DNA from: Phytoseiulus persimilis
Lineage: Eukaryota; Arthropoda; Arachnida; Mesostigmata; Phytoseiidae
Assembly (NCBI GenBank): GCA_037576195.1
Contig: CM075103.1
Span: forward strand, 11,222,001 to 11,286,000
Direction of reading: 5' to 3'
Length of the DNA stretch: 64,000 nt
Shown here in pieces: positions 42,984 to 55,200 of the stretch. Positions within the stretch are counted from its first letter, which is position 1; each line of letters begins with the position of its first letter. The notes beneath the pieces are model-generated. The model ran no database searches. It worked only from the letters and a program-made list of their open reading frames with translations, and was not told the DNA's origin. Both the position numbers and the translations under genes were made by a program.

Positions 42984-45900
42984 ATGAGCGGATTCAGCAC
43001 AAGAAGCCTTCAAGTGATTCTACTGTGGGCGTTGATAGGTGAGAGGATCGATTCCGAACATGAGTTTACTCTCTCAAGAGTCGGCTTAGACTTCTCAGCA
43101 CTCGATTCCACCCTGTCGTGAGAGGCGGTCAACGCCAAAGCCATATGTCACCAATCTCGCTCAGTTCCCATTTCCACCTGAAGCAGCACGAGGCTCAAAA
43201 CTGCGAATCGGGAATTTTCGGTGGATCTGCGTGACTGGATCGGAAACCGCCGTTGAATAGGATATGTCGTCAAGTATTATTCAACCACTGCTCTAAATTC
43301 GGAATTTGCGCGGTTGGAATGGACGCAGAACTCTCTGTCAAGTTTCCGGGGCCGTTTTGGGACGAGCGATCGCTCTTCCGTGTGACATGTTCGGCTCTGG
43401 AAAAGCCGCTGAGATCGTTCGTTTCCCTTGGATTTCGTCCGGTCCGCTCTGATCTGGTCCAAGTGCCGAACCTCGCAGGTCTTGCTGTCATTTAAGAGGT
43501 GGGATCGAGGTTCCGCGAGCGCGCAGGCTCAACATGTGGCCGGAAGTTCGGAGGGAAGGCATGGCAAATGGGAGAGTTCTCGGAGAGTGCACGGGATCTC
43601 TCGCACTTGAGCGTCCAAAAGTCTACTCCCTAGGCTCCGAATCGTTCTCGTTGCTTGTCGACAACTCGCGAAACCGACGACAAAAAAAAGCCATTGTAGC
43701 GCCGTTGGAACGAGGCTTGGCTGCGGGCCGGAAGCTCGAACAGGTCACAGACGGGAAACGCATTGATGTGAAAGTGGGCTCTTCCAATGCTGCGCGGGCT
43801 GAGCTTTCGGTATTCTGGTTTTTAGGGAGTCAAGTGACGATATCAAGTCACGTAATGGATGACGACGCCTTCACCGGGTCTTGGCTTTCGCCCCGGAGTC
43901 GGAGGTCCTCAAAACCTCACTGAATCGTCTCCAGTTGGGACCAAGCTGATCGTCGTTCCCTCACGTTTCGCGTTCGAGATCTGTTCTCTTTCGTGCTCCG
44001 CAGGGTTTCGGCCCCATTGCGGACACACGTCTCGAGTTCTTTGACCTCTTGATACATCGATTTTGACTATCGTTGCGGCTTCCGCCACTCACGTGGGGTG
44101 AGTGAGTCGCGACGAATTGGGGGTTCCGTGAGAAACTACATCGCTACGTTAAATATGAGGGTCGCTTCCTGCCGTCGTCACGAACCGCGCTGAACAAACC
44201 GCCCAAATAAGTATGGTGTACTCCTCGGAACGATTTCGCTCTTCTCACATCAGTATCCGAAAGCAGTCGACGGAATCTGCGTCTTTCGGTCGCGAAATGG
44301 ATTTTCTCCCTCTTTTCCTCCTTTTCGGCCCGGGCGGCGCGTCGATGAACAAATCGTGAGACCTGATGTTCTCATCCGAAACTGATGTTCAAACAAGGAA
44401 AATCGGGAACCATGCATTTCGACAGGACTTGTTTCGCTAAGAATAAGAATAAAACGTCCGCGCAGTCATTCATCGAAGTCACGTTCGAATGCCCCGGTCC
44501 CATCGGTGCTCTTCATCGTCTCCATCCCCAGACTGATCCTAATCGTGAACTTTCTCATCCAAGTTTTCCTCGTAAACGGAATATTTCGGTTTCGGACAGA
44601 ACTTTCGTTGCCCAGGGCATCGCTCTCTGTAGATGATCCTCCTAATCAGAGCAATGGAGTCAAATATGTGAAAATGGATCATTATCCATCAGAATTTCTA
44701 TCTGTCATCTCGCTCCAGAGCACTTGGGGGCGCAAAGCTGTGGGGCGCGGAAGAGATGAAGTTCTATAAATGTCTTTGACTGCAGCAGAGGGCTGAGGGA
44801 GGCACGTCTTCGGACTTGCATCTCTATCTCTCGAAGGGGCGAAGCTGTAGACAAACGGATTCGAAGTTCTGTCAATCCCCTTCACTCGAGCAGAGACTCG
44901 ATCCGAATCAATAACAAAATCGCGACCCATGGAGCTGAGGGGCGCAGAATCAGAGTTCCAGTTTGATCTATGGGAGAAACTCCGTGAAGAGATAAATGAC
45001 CGTGAAATGTCAGTCCGTGCCAGTGAGAATGCGCGTACGGCGATTTCAATGGGACTCCTCAGCTTCATCATCCAATACGATGATGAAAGCGTGTTTCTGG
45101 ACCTGCGCGTTGCCACCAAGTTCTTAGAATCGCCGTTACAATAGCGAGCTGTGAGAGATCTTCCTGCGAGTGGGAGATCAGCATCTTCGAAAAAGAAAGA
45201 AAAATTACTTTGGAGCAGTTAAATGATCGAAAATTTCGCCGCAGTCAAGGCTCATCGTAAACGATTCAGATCATCACAGGTAACATTGAGTAACCATAAC
45301 CTCGTTTCAACTAAAGAATCTCTTGCGATGGCCCCCCAAACTTTCGTGCGGGCTCAAAGGAAGGGGGGGGGCATTTTCGCCTGTTTGTCCCGCACGCTCT
45401 CGAGCTAGATACGCCACTGGCTCAAGCAGTACATCGGATATATGCCTTGAATCATATCGGTGACCATCGATGGAGGGCCTGCCAGGATGAGGGCCCCACC
45501 GAAAACAAACGAGTCTGGGAGGGTGATTCCGGGATCGATCTGGGGGAAAAACCGCTTCACCGCCTATGGTCAGCTGTTGATCTCTCGGCCCCGCAAACTC
45601 GCACCGGGATGAGAGTTGCCGTCCGAGTAGACGATGATGGGGGTACTTTTAGCGACATTCGAGACGTTGGTCGGCCTTCTCCTTCCTTCTCGAGTTTTTC
45701 ATTTTCCTCGACTGAAGAAAAGGTTTCCGAGACCCGCTTCGATAAACCTTGAAAAGAGCTTCACAATGTTTCTCTTTTTCATAGGGGTCATCGGATCGAG
45801 ATCTTCATCGGCGCTGTAGCTCTGCTGGTTCTCGAGAGATGAGCATTTCGAGTTCTCCGGAGTCATTTTTTTTTGATGGGGCTGATGCCCCCCATGTTAT

Positions 45901-48900
45901 CCCGGCGGACCCTTCACTTGAACTGAGGGATTGATCGCATAATGCCTGAGTTCCTGGGCTACACTTAACATCAGGCGATTATCCCTGATCGATGAATTGT
46001 TGATCTATTCTGAGAATCGGTCGGACACCAAGGTTTGCTTGTAATTTCGTCGTCCAAAGAGCCTATGATTCGTGCCCATCCCCCAGCTTTACATTCCCTT
46101 AAGTTTCCCTGGTCGATGGAGGATTTCCGCGGAGGAAGACGATCAGAATGAGACGTTTCGCTCGAAGATTTCGGATAAATAGATAGTTTATATGAGCTGG
46201 GTGAGAACTCTTCCTGTGACTCTCGCGGCCAACAGTTGGACGGACTCTGAGAAAGTCTTCGACTTTCAACTGCGAGAATGACTCAGACGTGTTGTTTTCC
46301 AACCTTCAATGCCCGAGCATCTAGAAGGAGTTGCATGACTGATTCCATTCTTCTTCCTCACGCGCCATCCTCCCCCGGGAAGGAACGATTCCTTGTTCTT
46401 CTTTTTTGAAATTCGCGAGCGAGCGACACTACCTACCCCACATATCGTCTCATACGAATACGTTTCTGTTGGAGAGGAACGAGCCTGAGATGACGGCTTA
46501 GTGCGGGAAAATATCCGCGCATCAGTTCGATAGAGTTTCCCGTTATGACATTCAGAGGCGAGGTCTCCGGTGTTCGAAATGAAATGCCATTTTCACCAGG
46601 CATGCGCGGGGAGATGTTGGCTCAGTCGGAGCGCTGATTCCGGCTTGTTCGGGCACATCATTACCGTATTTCAGATAAGCTCACCACGGAAACATTCAAC
46701 GGAGAGCGAGTGCTCATCCGTTGGATCATTTCGGGTACGGCAGGCTTGAGTCGCCCGATTTTAGCGAATCGCCAGGCTCGATATAACCGCGGGCCTCGCT
46801 CGAGAGTTCCTCCAGAAGTTGGAGCGAGTAGGAGGTCTCGGCAAGACGTTCGTGAAGATCGATGCTCTCAACTCTGACGCGAACTTCTTCTCCTGCAGCC
46901 CTTCTACCCGAGGAAGTTTCGGCACACAGAGAGGAATGCGATCAGAAAATGCAGAACTGCACCGAAATGGTCAAACCTTTCCTACACGACCTTGAGTATA
47001 TGTTTCCCACGAACGGTCAACACGTGGACAACATGTGCAGGTGAGTCATATCGATGATTTCCGAACTCTGAACGACCGGTGCAGCCGATACCTGACATCT
47101 CAGGCATCTCACGATTTGGCGTTTTCGGTCGAAAAGTGGAACATCACAATGTTATATGTTTCATGGCGAATTCACAGAATGTGGAAAGATTTCGTCGAAT
47201 GCATAAGACTCTATGTGAAAAATTGCGCCACCGAAGATCAGCGCGCGAGGTTCAACGATGCAGTCGGAGATTCCATCGATACCGTCCACGCAATCTGCTC
47301 CTCAGAGAGATACCAGAAAGGTGAGCATCTCAACTACGATCTGAACTTGCTGCCGTCCAACGGAGTGCCGGGACTGCTTCGCAGCAACTCCCATTCACAG
47401 CATGATTCGAGCTTCTGTCGAGAGACCCTGAATCATCAAGACCTATATATTGATGACCTCGATTGATGGCAACCTGCTTGAGTCGATGAGGTTCTTTTTC
47501 AGAGTACTTGCAGAGCGCCTCGTGCTTCCGCAAGGTTTCTGTGGACAATTGCGGGAGTCACTACAACGATATGGTCGATGAAGTGAGCAACACAGCCGCA
47601 AATAACGACAACATATGCTGGTGAGCAACCTCCCACTCGCATTGGGGTGCGAAAACTTCTGGAAAGAACTGAATGCGAGATCGGAGAGGGACTGTAGAAA
47701 TCGAATGACACCACTGCGAATTCTATCGCGGTTCCGGCACTATTCCCTCGGCCTATTTTCTTCCGGAGAATCGAGAATCCTGAGCAGCAATCGATGAGCA
47801 GCGATTTTTCTCCAGATCTTCATGACTTTGTATTTTTTCCGATCACGAGCACGATAGAAAGAATGGACCGGGCCTGATCTTTGATCCGAGTCATCCGCAA
47901 TACATTGAGGAGAGTCTCCGAGTGCGTCTCAAACGACCCTGAGGAGGACAAGGCAAACGGGCGGACGGGCGTCCATCCGAACCAAACAGCTCGAGGTCTT
48001 TTGTCACCACATCTCTCTTGTCAATGGTCAAACAAAGCGAGTACATAGACCAACCGAGGGAACAGCGCTGGTCGCAGCGACGCATGGGCGGTCCTTCACA
48101 AACCACTCGTTCAATGTGGGAACCAAACGCTACGTCGACCAAGCTGCTCAACGATAAGCGCCAACGGAAACGAACTTGAATTAAGTGGACGGCCATTTCG
48201 TCTCACATCACGCTCAATTTGGCAGCGAGACTATTCACTGCGCTGTGTATTTATTCACGGTTTTCCCGCCGAACTCTCTTCACTGCTTATGTTGATTGGA
48301 GAAAAAAAAAACGCCGATCAGAGGGAATTTATGCGCAACCCTGAAAGGCGAGCTTGAAGCAGAATTCAGAGCTGCCGCACCGTCTTCAGAGTAGCGCACT
48401 GAGCTAAAGAAGCATTTTTCTTTTACATTCAAGCGCGTACACCAAGTTCCGGAGTTGCGTGAGTGAGCCTTTACTGAGACTGTGCGGATCGCGTGCTCGC
48501 ACCATCATGGACCACTCGATGGCGTTCCTCATACACAGATGTTCTTCCAGCTCTTTCTCGTGAGTGTTCCGTCTTGCTGATACTCTGTCCTCAGCTGTAC
48601 TCTGCGTGGACCGATTGGTGTCTCTCTCATCCAGAACTTCAATGTCGATGGAATTCATTTCCATTTCGCTATCCTGCCGCAATCCTCTGACCTTGCCGCT
48701 TCTAAATTGCTTGTCTTCCGACCAGGCTGTCTTATGAGTGTCCGAAATCGCGGTCCTTGGCGAAATCCGCGTCTCCTGCCGCGTCCAGCCGTGCATCGTC
48801 CTCGTCTTCTCATCCTTCTTCGTTCGACGATCCCCCGACGATCGTCGAATCACCCCGCGTCCAATCGGCTTCGCGCGCGCACCGTCCTTCGTCCGCTAGC

Positions 48901-49248
48901 AGCCGCCTCCTCCGAAGTGAAGAGAACTCCGCCTCAGTGCCGCTGCTCGACAACAGCAAGGCAATAATGTTGACAACGACATCCATCGTTCTCCCGATAC
49001 TCTTCCGACTGTTGAATGAACTGAAAGTTTGGGGCAGGAGTGTTGCGTACGGTGCACGGATTCAGTGCGAAGGAAGCCGTTGCGCCCCACGCCGAGAGAG
49101 ATGTGCATTGAGCCTCTTTTTCAGGAGGGGAAATCATCGGAAATTTTCTCTCATAGGAAGCAACTCCATCGATTTCGTCTTTGATAACAGGACTAAGCGC
49201 GACACAGTGCTGGAGCGACGGGGCAGCTATCTGTCGTATCATGAGTGA
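42984..49248 (+). CDS. Secreted/surface protein with three Cys modules and Ser-rich stalk (5 exons, 326 aa)
   Basis: Exons 42984-43038, 46899-47040, 47178-47320, 47503-47620 and 48726-49248; intron phases 1, 2, 1, 2 join without a stop. Exon 1 is a signal-peptide exon (SLQVILLWALI), continued by ALLPEEVSA. Exons 2-4 each encode one module of the form C-x6-8-C-x24-26-C: ECDQKMQNC...MC, ECIRLYVKNC...IC and SCFRKVSVDNC...IC. Exon 5 adds YECPKS, a Ser/Pro-rich stalk (SPAASSRASSSSSHPSS, then PSSASSRLL) and a hydrophobic segment AIMLTTTSIVLPILFRLL (transmembrane or GPI signal), then a basic tail to TGA. One module per exon points to exon duplication. The spacing loosely recalls DUF19-like or 27-kDa haemolymph-protein Cys patterns, but no family is claimed. 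The exon 4/5 link is the least certain. Intron 1 is about 3.9 kb and contains a hAT-like repeat. Confidence 0.65.
44690..45419 (-). mobile_element. Non-autonomous hAT-like repeat, copy 2 (in intron 1 of the Cys-module gene)
   Basis: Minus-oriented relative of 38582-39475, ending in CAGTGGCGTATCTAGCTCGA (read on the minus strand from 45419). Shared blocks include the TCCATGGGTCGGGATTTTGT phrase; on the minus strand a frame (44682-45119) stays open for 145 codons but has no recognised domain. The bases flanking the two copies differ (CTGAGCGG and GCTCAAGC), so the pair is two insertions, not one 6.8-kb element. Confidence 0.6.
48250..48255 (-). promoter_or_regulatory. Poly(A) signal of the CAP-Gly/coiled-coil gene
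   Basis: AATAAA on the minus strand, about 150 nt past the stop at 48404. Confidence 0.55.
48404..48673 (-). CDS. Putative last exon of the minus-strand gene
   Basis: Minus-strand frame of 89 codons after GGATTGCGGCAG (a weak acceptor): DSEMEMNSIDIEVLDERDTN, then HEKELEEHLCMRNAIEWSMM, then LRNLVYALECKRKMLL and TAG. Charged and helical, clearly coding in look. AATAAA follows at 48250-48255. No domain recognised. It lies wholly inside intron 4 of the plus-strand Cys-module gene. Confidence 0.5.
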   Translation of the reverse strand, partial: DSEMEMNSIDIEVLDERDTNRSTQSTAEDRVSARRNTHEKELEEHLCMRNAIEWSMMVRARDPHSLSKGSLTQLRNLVYALECKRKMLL

Positions 49249-52200
49249 GACTCCTTTAAGAAAGGAATAAATTCCCCGGTTTCACTCGATTTGCGTCCAG
49301 TTTTCATTCTTTGGAGCCGCGGGTAATCTGATAGATTGCATGAGTCGGACAAAGTTCGCTGTCCGCGGCATCTATTCCATCAACAAATTCCCCCATTATT
49401 CGAGAAATCTGTGTGATAAGCAGTATACAGTCGTCCCTCGCTTATTCGGGGTTTTTGGAAATCGGGACACATAGTCCGGATGGATGAACCAGGTCGCTGG
49501 GACCCTGCTCGAAACTTCAGGATGCTTGTTCCGATTCGGAGTCTCCCGAGCAACGCAGCCACTCGCCTCAATAATTATGGTAGCCATATACTGACTCGAA
49601 AAAAGTTATTGAACTTATCACACCCTTGGCCGAAGTGGGCATAAAGAGAAATATTGTCCCTGTTTGTGTTCTACAAGCATCTGAGGCCGAGGAAGTAGGT
49701 TTGACATCCGAGCGTCTCGCCTAGATCAGCAGAATCATCGCGGAGGCGCATGATCAAATCAGGGAGTGAAGTCCGAATCTTGTACGTGCCTCAAGTTGCC
49801 GCAACGTCCTCGATGCAGCCATTGCTCCCTACAGAAACGGCCTCGGCCAGATAAGAAAGCACGAAGGCCGATCACCGACGTTCTCCGAGAAAGCTACGAG
49901 GCACCGAGCAGCGCAAGATACCTTGGTTTTCTCACGAGAGTGAACGAAGCGAAATTATACTTTCAGATGAGGACTGACTGAAGTTTCCATATGGTCATGG
50001 AGCTCCCTCCTCTTTTCCAATAATGACTTCCAATGCGACTCGACTACGCGCCAGTGTCTTTTGTTTAACATTGCGTTAGTCTCTCATCCATCTCCAAGAT
50101 TCGTTTAGTACAAACTCACATGATCTGATCCCACCTCCCACTTTCTCATTTTCCGTCCGGAATGCAGAATCCGTCATCATCTAGGACAGAGGTCATCGAA
50201 CTCTTCCGACGTTCGCACCCCTCGGTGCTGAGGGATGCCGCAGACATAGCGCGACGAGAGGTGCCCATTGGGACCGAAGTGTATGATCCGACTGGGGCGA
50301 AAATTATCTTCAAAGTACGACGAAAACGAGGAACGGCATCGTTTGGCCTCATTTGACACCCTTGTCACCCCTCGGCACGGAGTTTGACGACCCTGATCTC
50401 GGAGGTACCGATTTATAATATGGCATGAGTCAGGCGGACAAGACTCTACTGAGGAAGACATCGGACTCGTCTTGTCTTAAACCTCGAAATGGGGGGGGGC
50501 GTTCTCCAGAAGGAGATTTCGCACAATAGTGGACAAAAACGAAAATTCGCTATTCCGGAAATTCGTGGGTTAATGGAGATGACAAGAACGACCCCTACTC
50601 AATGATGATGAGGTCTGACCTTTGAATCCTGCGTTATCTTTTGCAGCGTTTCCTGCGAACTCTAGATCTCTGTAGCCGAAAACTCCAGCTCGACAGGATG
50701 GTGAATGTAATGAAACTCTTTGATTATTTGTTCTCGATCTGTGTAAGAAAGTTGTTCGCAAAGTGGAATCATCGTTCATCGAGCGAGGCCGGATGCATCT
50801 TCAGCAAGAGACAGATTGCCTCCAATTGAATCCTGTGGGCAGACAACCCAAACAATTTTCCCACAAATAGCTCTGATGCATGTGTAAATGACCGCCAGTT
50901 TCGTTGGCGATCGACGCCTACCGAAAATCGCGGATGTCTCCACTCCTCTCCAGGGGAAAATCGCTGCTTGATTAGGGAGCCATCAGGACGCGGAGATGCC
51001 GAAGTTGCCTCGAGTTCGGTTCTGTCGGAGGGGTCTCCGTTGGGCCCGGGACGGAGCCTTCGTGAATAATTTGACCAATCGGAGAACTGAGACAGCACAG
51101 CTCGATCTTTCTTGAATCTAGGCTCAAGCTGCGATGAGTCGAGTGAAGGCGCGCTCTTCAACATAGTGACTAGTCGTTTATTTACAGAATTCAATTCCCG
51201 CAGTCTCAGCTTGGAATGAAGATTTTCCATGACCTACAAACCTGGAACCGACAATAACTGATAGACGAACCTCTAGAACAGGGCACAGAGGGCACTTGAA
51301 TGAACCCGAAAATTCTGACCCAAAAATACCAGACGCAAGCCGAGCGAGCAGTTCCAAGAGGAAATCTCAACTCCCAGGATCTTTCTTTCGGTGCGATGAG
51401 GCAGATGGCAGGGAGGATGATGATGAAAAACTGATTCCATGGATCGAAGACTCAAGCAGAGCGATTGTCTGATCGATGACAGGATGAATGCAGAATGAAA
51501 TGGACAAGGTATTCCACAGGGGGATAACCGGGTTTGCTAGCGCTTTGTGGAATGCAAATTATTTTTGTAATACAGGTCGATTTGAAATCGGGGTACGAAA
51601 GCACTCTGAACACACCACCACCCTCCTGACATAGGAGTTACCTAAATTCCAAGGGAACGCCTTCGTGGGTGGTCATGCCGTTCTCGCCACTCGGGCTTTC
51701 GCCGATGATGATGAAAATGGTAATGGGTGAGATGATCCCGAATGTGATGATCCTGAACGATCTCGAAAATTATGTCGTTGCTTGATCGGTGGAGTATTTG
51801 ATCTGATCTCGTACTCTGTTGTCGAATCCGCAGGCTCTTTTTCGTTTTCGCCGGTTCCCATGCTAATCTCAAGCAGTCAGGCAGGAAAGCTTCTTCCGAG
51901 AAGGCCGGCTGTAGTGCGATTTCGACAAAAATCCGACAGAGTGTTTCAGGTTTGGATTGCTTCGAGATGGACCTATCCATCTTCTGTACAGGGTATCGTA
52001 ATCTCTGCTGGGGACCGCCTTTGCCGAGCGGGCCTCCTCTCGAACTGCGCGACACTGATCCAGCAAGCGTCGATTCTTTCGGCACGACGCGAAGGTCGGT
52101 TGCGCCGCCACCGTCGCTGGGCCGCCCGTCGGTCGCTCGCGTCAGCGGAACCCGTTTCTTTTCATCGTCTCCTCTGAGTCTCCCGCTCGAAAAGCACCCC

Positions 52201-55200
52201 TTTCCTTCTAACTCTCTAATCTTCAGCGATTCGTACGAGACGGTTAAGAAAAAAATAAAAAAGAGTTTTTCATCATCACATGGGTGACTTGACGTATCTT
52301 TCGGCAAGAAGAAGGCGAGGAGCGTAGAAAGAAGAGATTACGTAGTTGCGGTTCCATGGTGCGAAAAGTTCTCCTCGCGGCATTCCTGTTCACCTATCGT
52401 AGTTGTAATCTGTTATAAAGCTAGTGAATACATTGACGTTGTCATCCTCTCATTGTCTTCCTGAGGGCAATCGCTCTCCACATTGCGATTCACTGAAAAC
52501 AAAGAAGTTCTCAATTTGCTGAGTGTTTTCCGACGCTCGTCCGGCAACCGCTATATCGAGTCTCATGCTAGTCGAATAATCTCATATCGTCGATCGGAAA
52601 CACGACTGCGATCCTGCGTACCGTCCTGCTGTTGAGTGCGCACTATTGGCCCCGCTGTGTTTTCCTGGTGGGAACCAGTTTTCGGGGACAACCCTGCCTG
52701 TAGGCCCGAGGTCAAGCCCCGTCGCTGTGTTCCACGACTGGCGACATAACGGAGGTGCGATCCGCCGGCGCAGTGAGAGTAATTTTTACCTCAAGCTCAC
52801 GCTTCGCCTTCATCTCGTTGGATGACCGTTTTCAACCTGGAATACTTGGCAGACGGGATCTAAGATTCTTACCTTCGTCCGCAATGGATTAATTGACAGA
52901 GGTGCCGAGTCGTCCGGCACTTCGAATCTCTCTCCGACGGCCTGGGGGAGGCGCCTCAACACTGCGAAGAAAGTCGAAACTCGACACTTGAACTATGGTC
53001 TGGATCGCGTCGAGAAACCTGGCAGACACGGTATCAGAGTGAACCGATCGTCGGATTGTTGTGGACGTGTACGGACTCGAGCACTCACTGAAGGATGTTG
53101 ACATGGCGATGTGGTCGGCCGTCTTTGTTTTCCTTGAGCTTGAAGAGCAAGAACGTCGCGGTCTCTGCCGAGATTTGAGATCAATCTGTCTTTGTGCTCA
53201 GCGATTTTCCTTCAGTTTGGCGTTCTCCTGAGCCAGCTGATCCTGCACCGCCAGCTCTGGCCAATCATTGCCGATAGATCCTCGATCCGGGCTTTGTATT
53301 TGTCCATGGCGTCCTCGCTCCGTGCCAATTTGTCCTTGAGGTTGCCCATGTTCGATCTCGTAAATCCGGAGGCGATCGATTTCTTCGCGACGCATCTCGA
53401 TGACGGCGTTGAGTGAGTCAACCTCCTTGATGAGCGACTCGTTGCGCTCACCGCAGCCACTGCAAGAGACATGTCAAGGGGAGATGAATGCACTGAATCA
53501 GCCGTTTCTGTAGCATTTTGTGGGGTTCAATGTCCGCGAACATTATATCTGGAGGTTAGCGCGAGTTAACTGTTTTTGCTGTGTCATATTCTGGTGGGAG
53601 GTGAGTTCGTCGAGTAAACGCACCGCGATCTTGGATCGGTAGACTGGAGAACCTTCGTTGGAATTCTTCAGCTTCTCTCTTCACTCGAGCGTAACTCATC
53701 GCTCCGCTCCTGTAAGAATTGAGACTTTCCTGGATGACGAACCGGTTTTTCTGTCAAAACTAGCCTCACTCTGAACAGAGCCCTGAGCAGGTCCTGACAC
53801 GGAGGACCCGCGATGAAGTTTGAGAATTGAGTATCGTCAAGCGAATGACTCTTTCTCCGGGATTACCTTGAGAGCGTTCTCGAGATCGGACCTCGCGTTG
53901 TCGGTAGAGCTTGGCTTTGTTCTGAAGTTCGCGCTCATGAGCAGCGCGGGCATCTGCCAATTCTCGCGTATGACTATCGAATATCTTGGTCAACTCTTCC
54001 CCGCGAGACGCGACCTCCTCCGCCGACAATCATCGCGAACTGCTCTTTCATTTCGATGACCCTGGCCTGTTGTTCTTCGTTTATTTTCGCGATTTTGTGC
54101 AGCTGCTCCTCCTCCAACTGTCGCGTCTTGGTGGCGTGTTCTTCTTAGCCTGCTCCAGGCTCACGTCTCGTGGCTGAAACCTCGTCCTTGACATCCTGTT
54201 TGAGACGTTTCAATCTCTTGATTTGCAACGCGAAGCGCCTCTTCAGAAAGCGTCAAGTCAGCACCCAGCTTGTGAGTATAAGTGTCCGTTCTGCAGCCGA
54301 AAAAATCAATCAGGATCGATCGGTTCCGTCCCGGAGTCATTCTATACTGAGTGAATATATATAGTACCTATATAAATGAGTATGTGTATTTTTTGTCGGA
54401 GAATTCAAACGTTCTCATATCCTCGGCAAGACAGCTCCTCGGAGCGGATGAACTCTTCTTACTTTTCGAGTTTCTCGTCCCATCGCTGGAAGGCACGGTC
54501 AAAGCACTGAGGGCGTGTGCAGTATCACGGAGTTCCAGTCGACTCGGTTCAGTTTCTTTGGTACGGGTTTCGCACAGTGCGCCGAGCCGTCGAATCTCCG
54601 CATCGAATTCCTCTGAAAGTAGAATTTGACACCAGATGATTGGAACGGGGTGTAAGACGGGACCGGTGGAGGGCGAATTAGAACCCCAGAATAGAGCTCA
54701 CCTTCGCGGGACTTGTGAGAACGTCTTTCCCGAGTTTCGTCTTCAAGCCGGGCTTTGTCAGAAGGTGGCCGGGGATCTGAAACGAAGCGAGGGTTTTCCA
54801 GATCTGCATTGGCTCATTTCGATCGGCTTCACGAGTCAAGCTTGGCGGGGAACAAAATGAAACTGTGGCGAACACGATGCGGTGATTTCCGAGACCTCAG
54901 ACGTTTTCCCCATTCGAATGGATGACACAAGAGGCTGCCCGAAAATTTATATCACGCGTGATTCCTTAATCGTTTGTTTATTCGGTTGAGCGCGAGGACG
55001 CGGATGGAAGAAAGGCGCATTGAATCCTTATTTGCGAATGCTACGATCCACTAGAAATCTCCTCTAAAGAGCTTTCGCCTGAGGAGACCTGACGCGAGCG
55101 AGGGCGACCGATGGAAAATCGAACTCTTAGCTTGCTTTCAACAGCGCGCTCAGGTGCCCCGCAGATTTCTTCCGATTTCTGCGGGGTTTGAAGAACCAGC

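Noticed and set aside
38582-45419. One 6.8-kb hAT element bounded by CAGTGGCGTA ends
   Set aside because: Flanking octamers differ (CTGAGCGG and GCTCAAGC) and the two ends belong to two similar short repeats in opposite orientation.
51642-52307. 221-codon minus-strand protein
   Set aside because: Basic and Ser-rich with a His-rich tail typical of chance frames; an opposite frame of similar length exists. It may hold part of an exon of the CAP-Gly gene, but no splice sites settled it.
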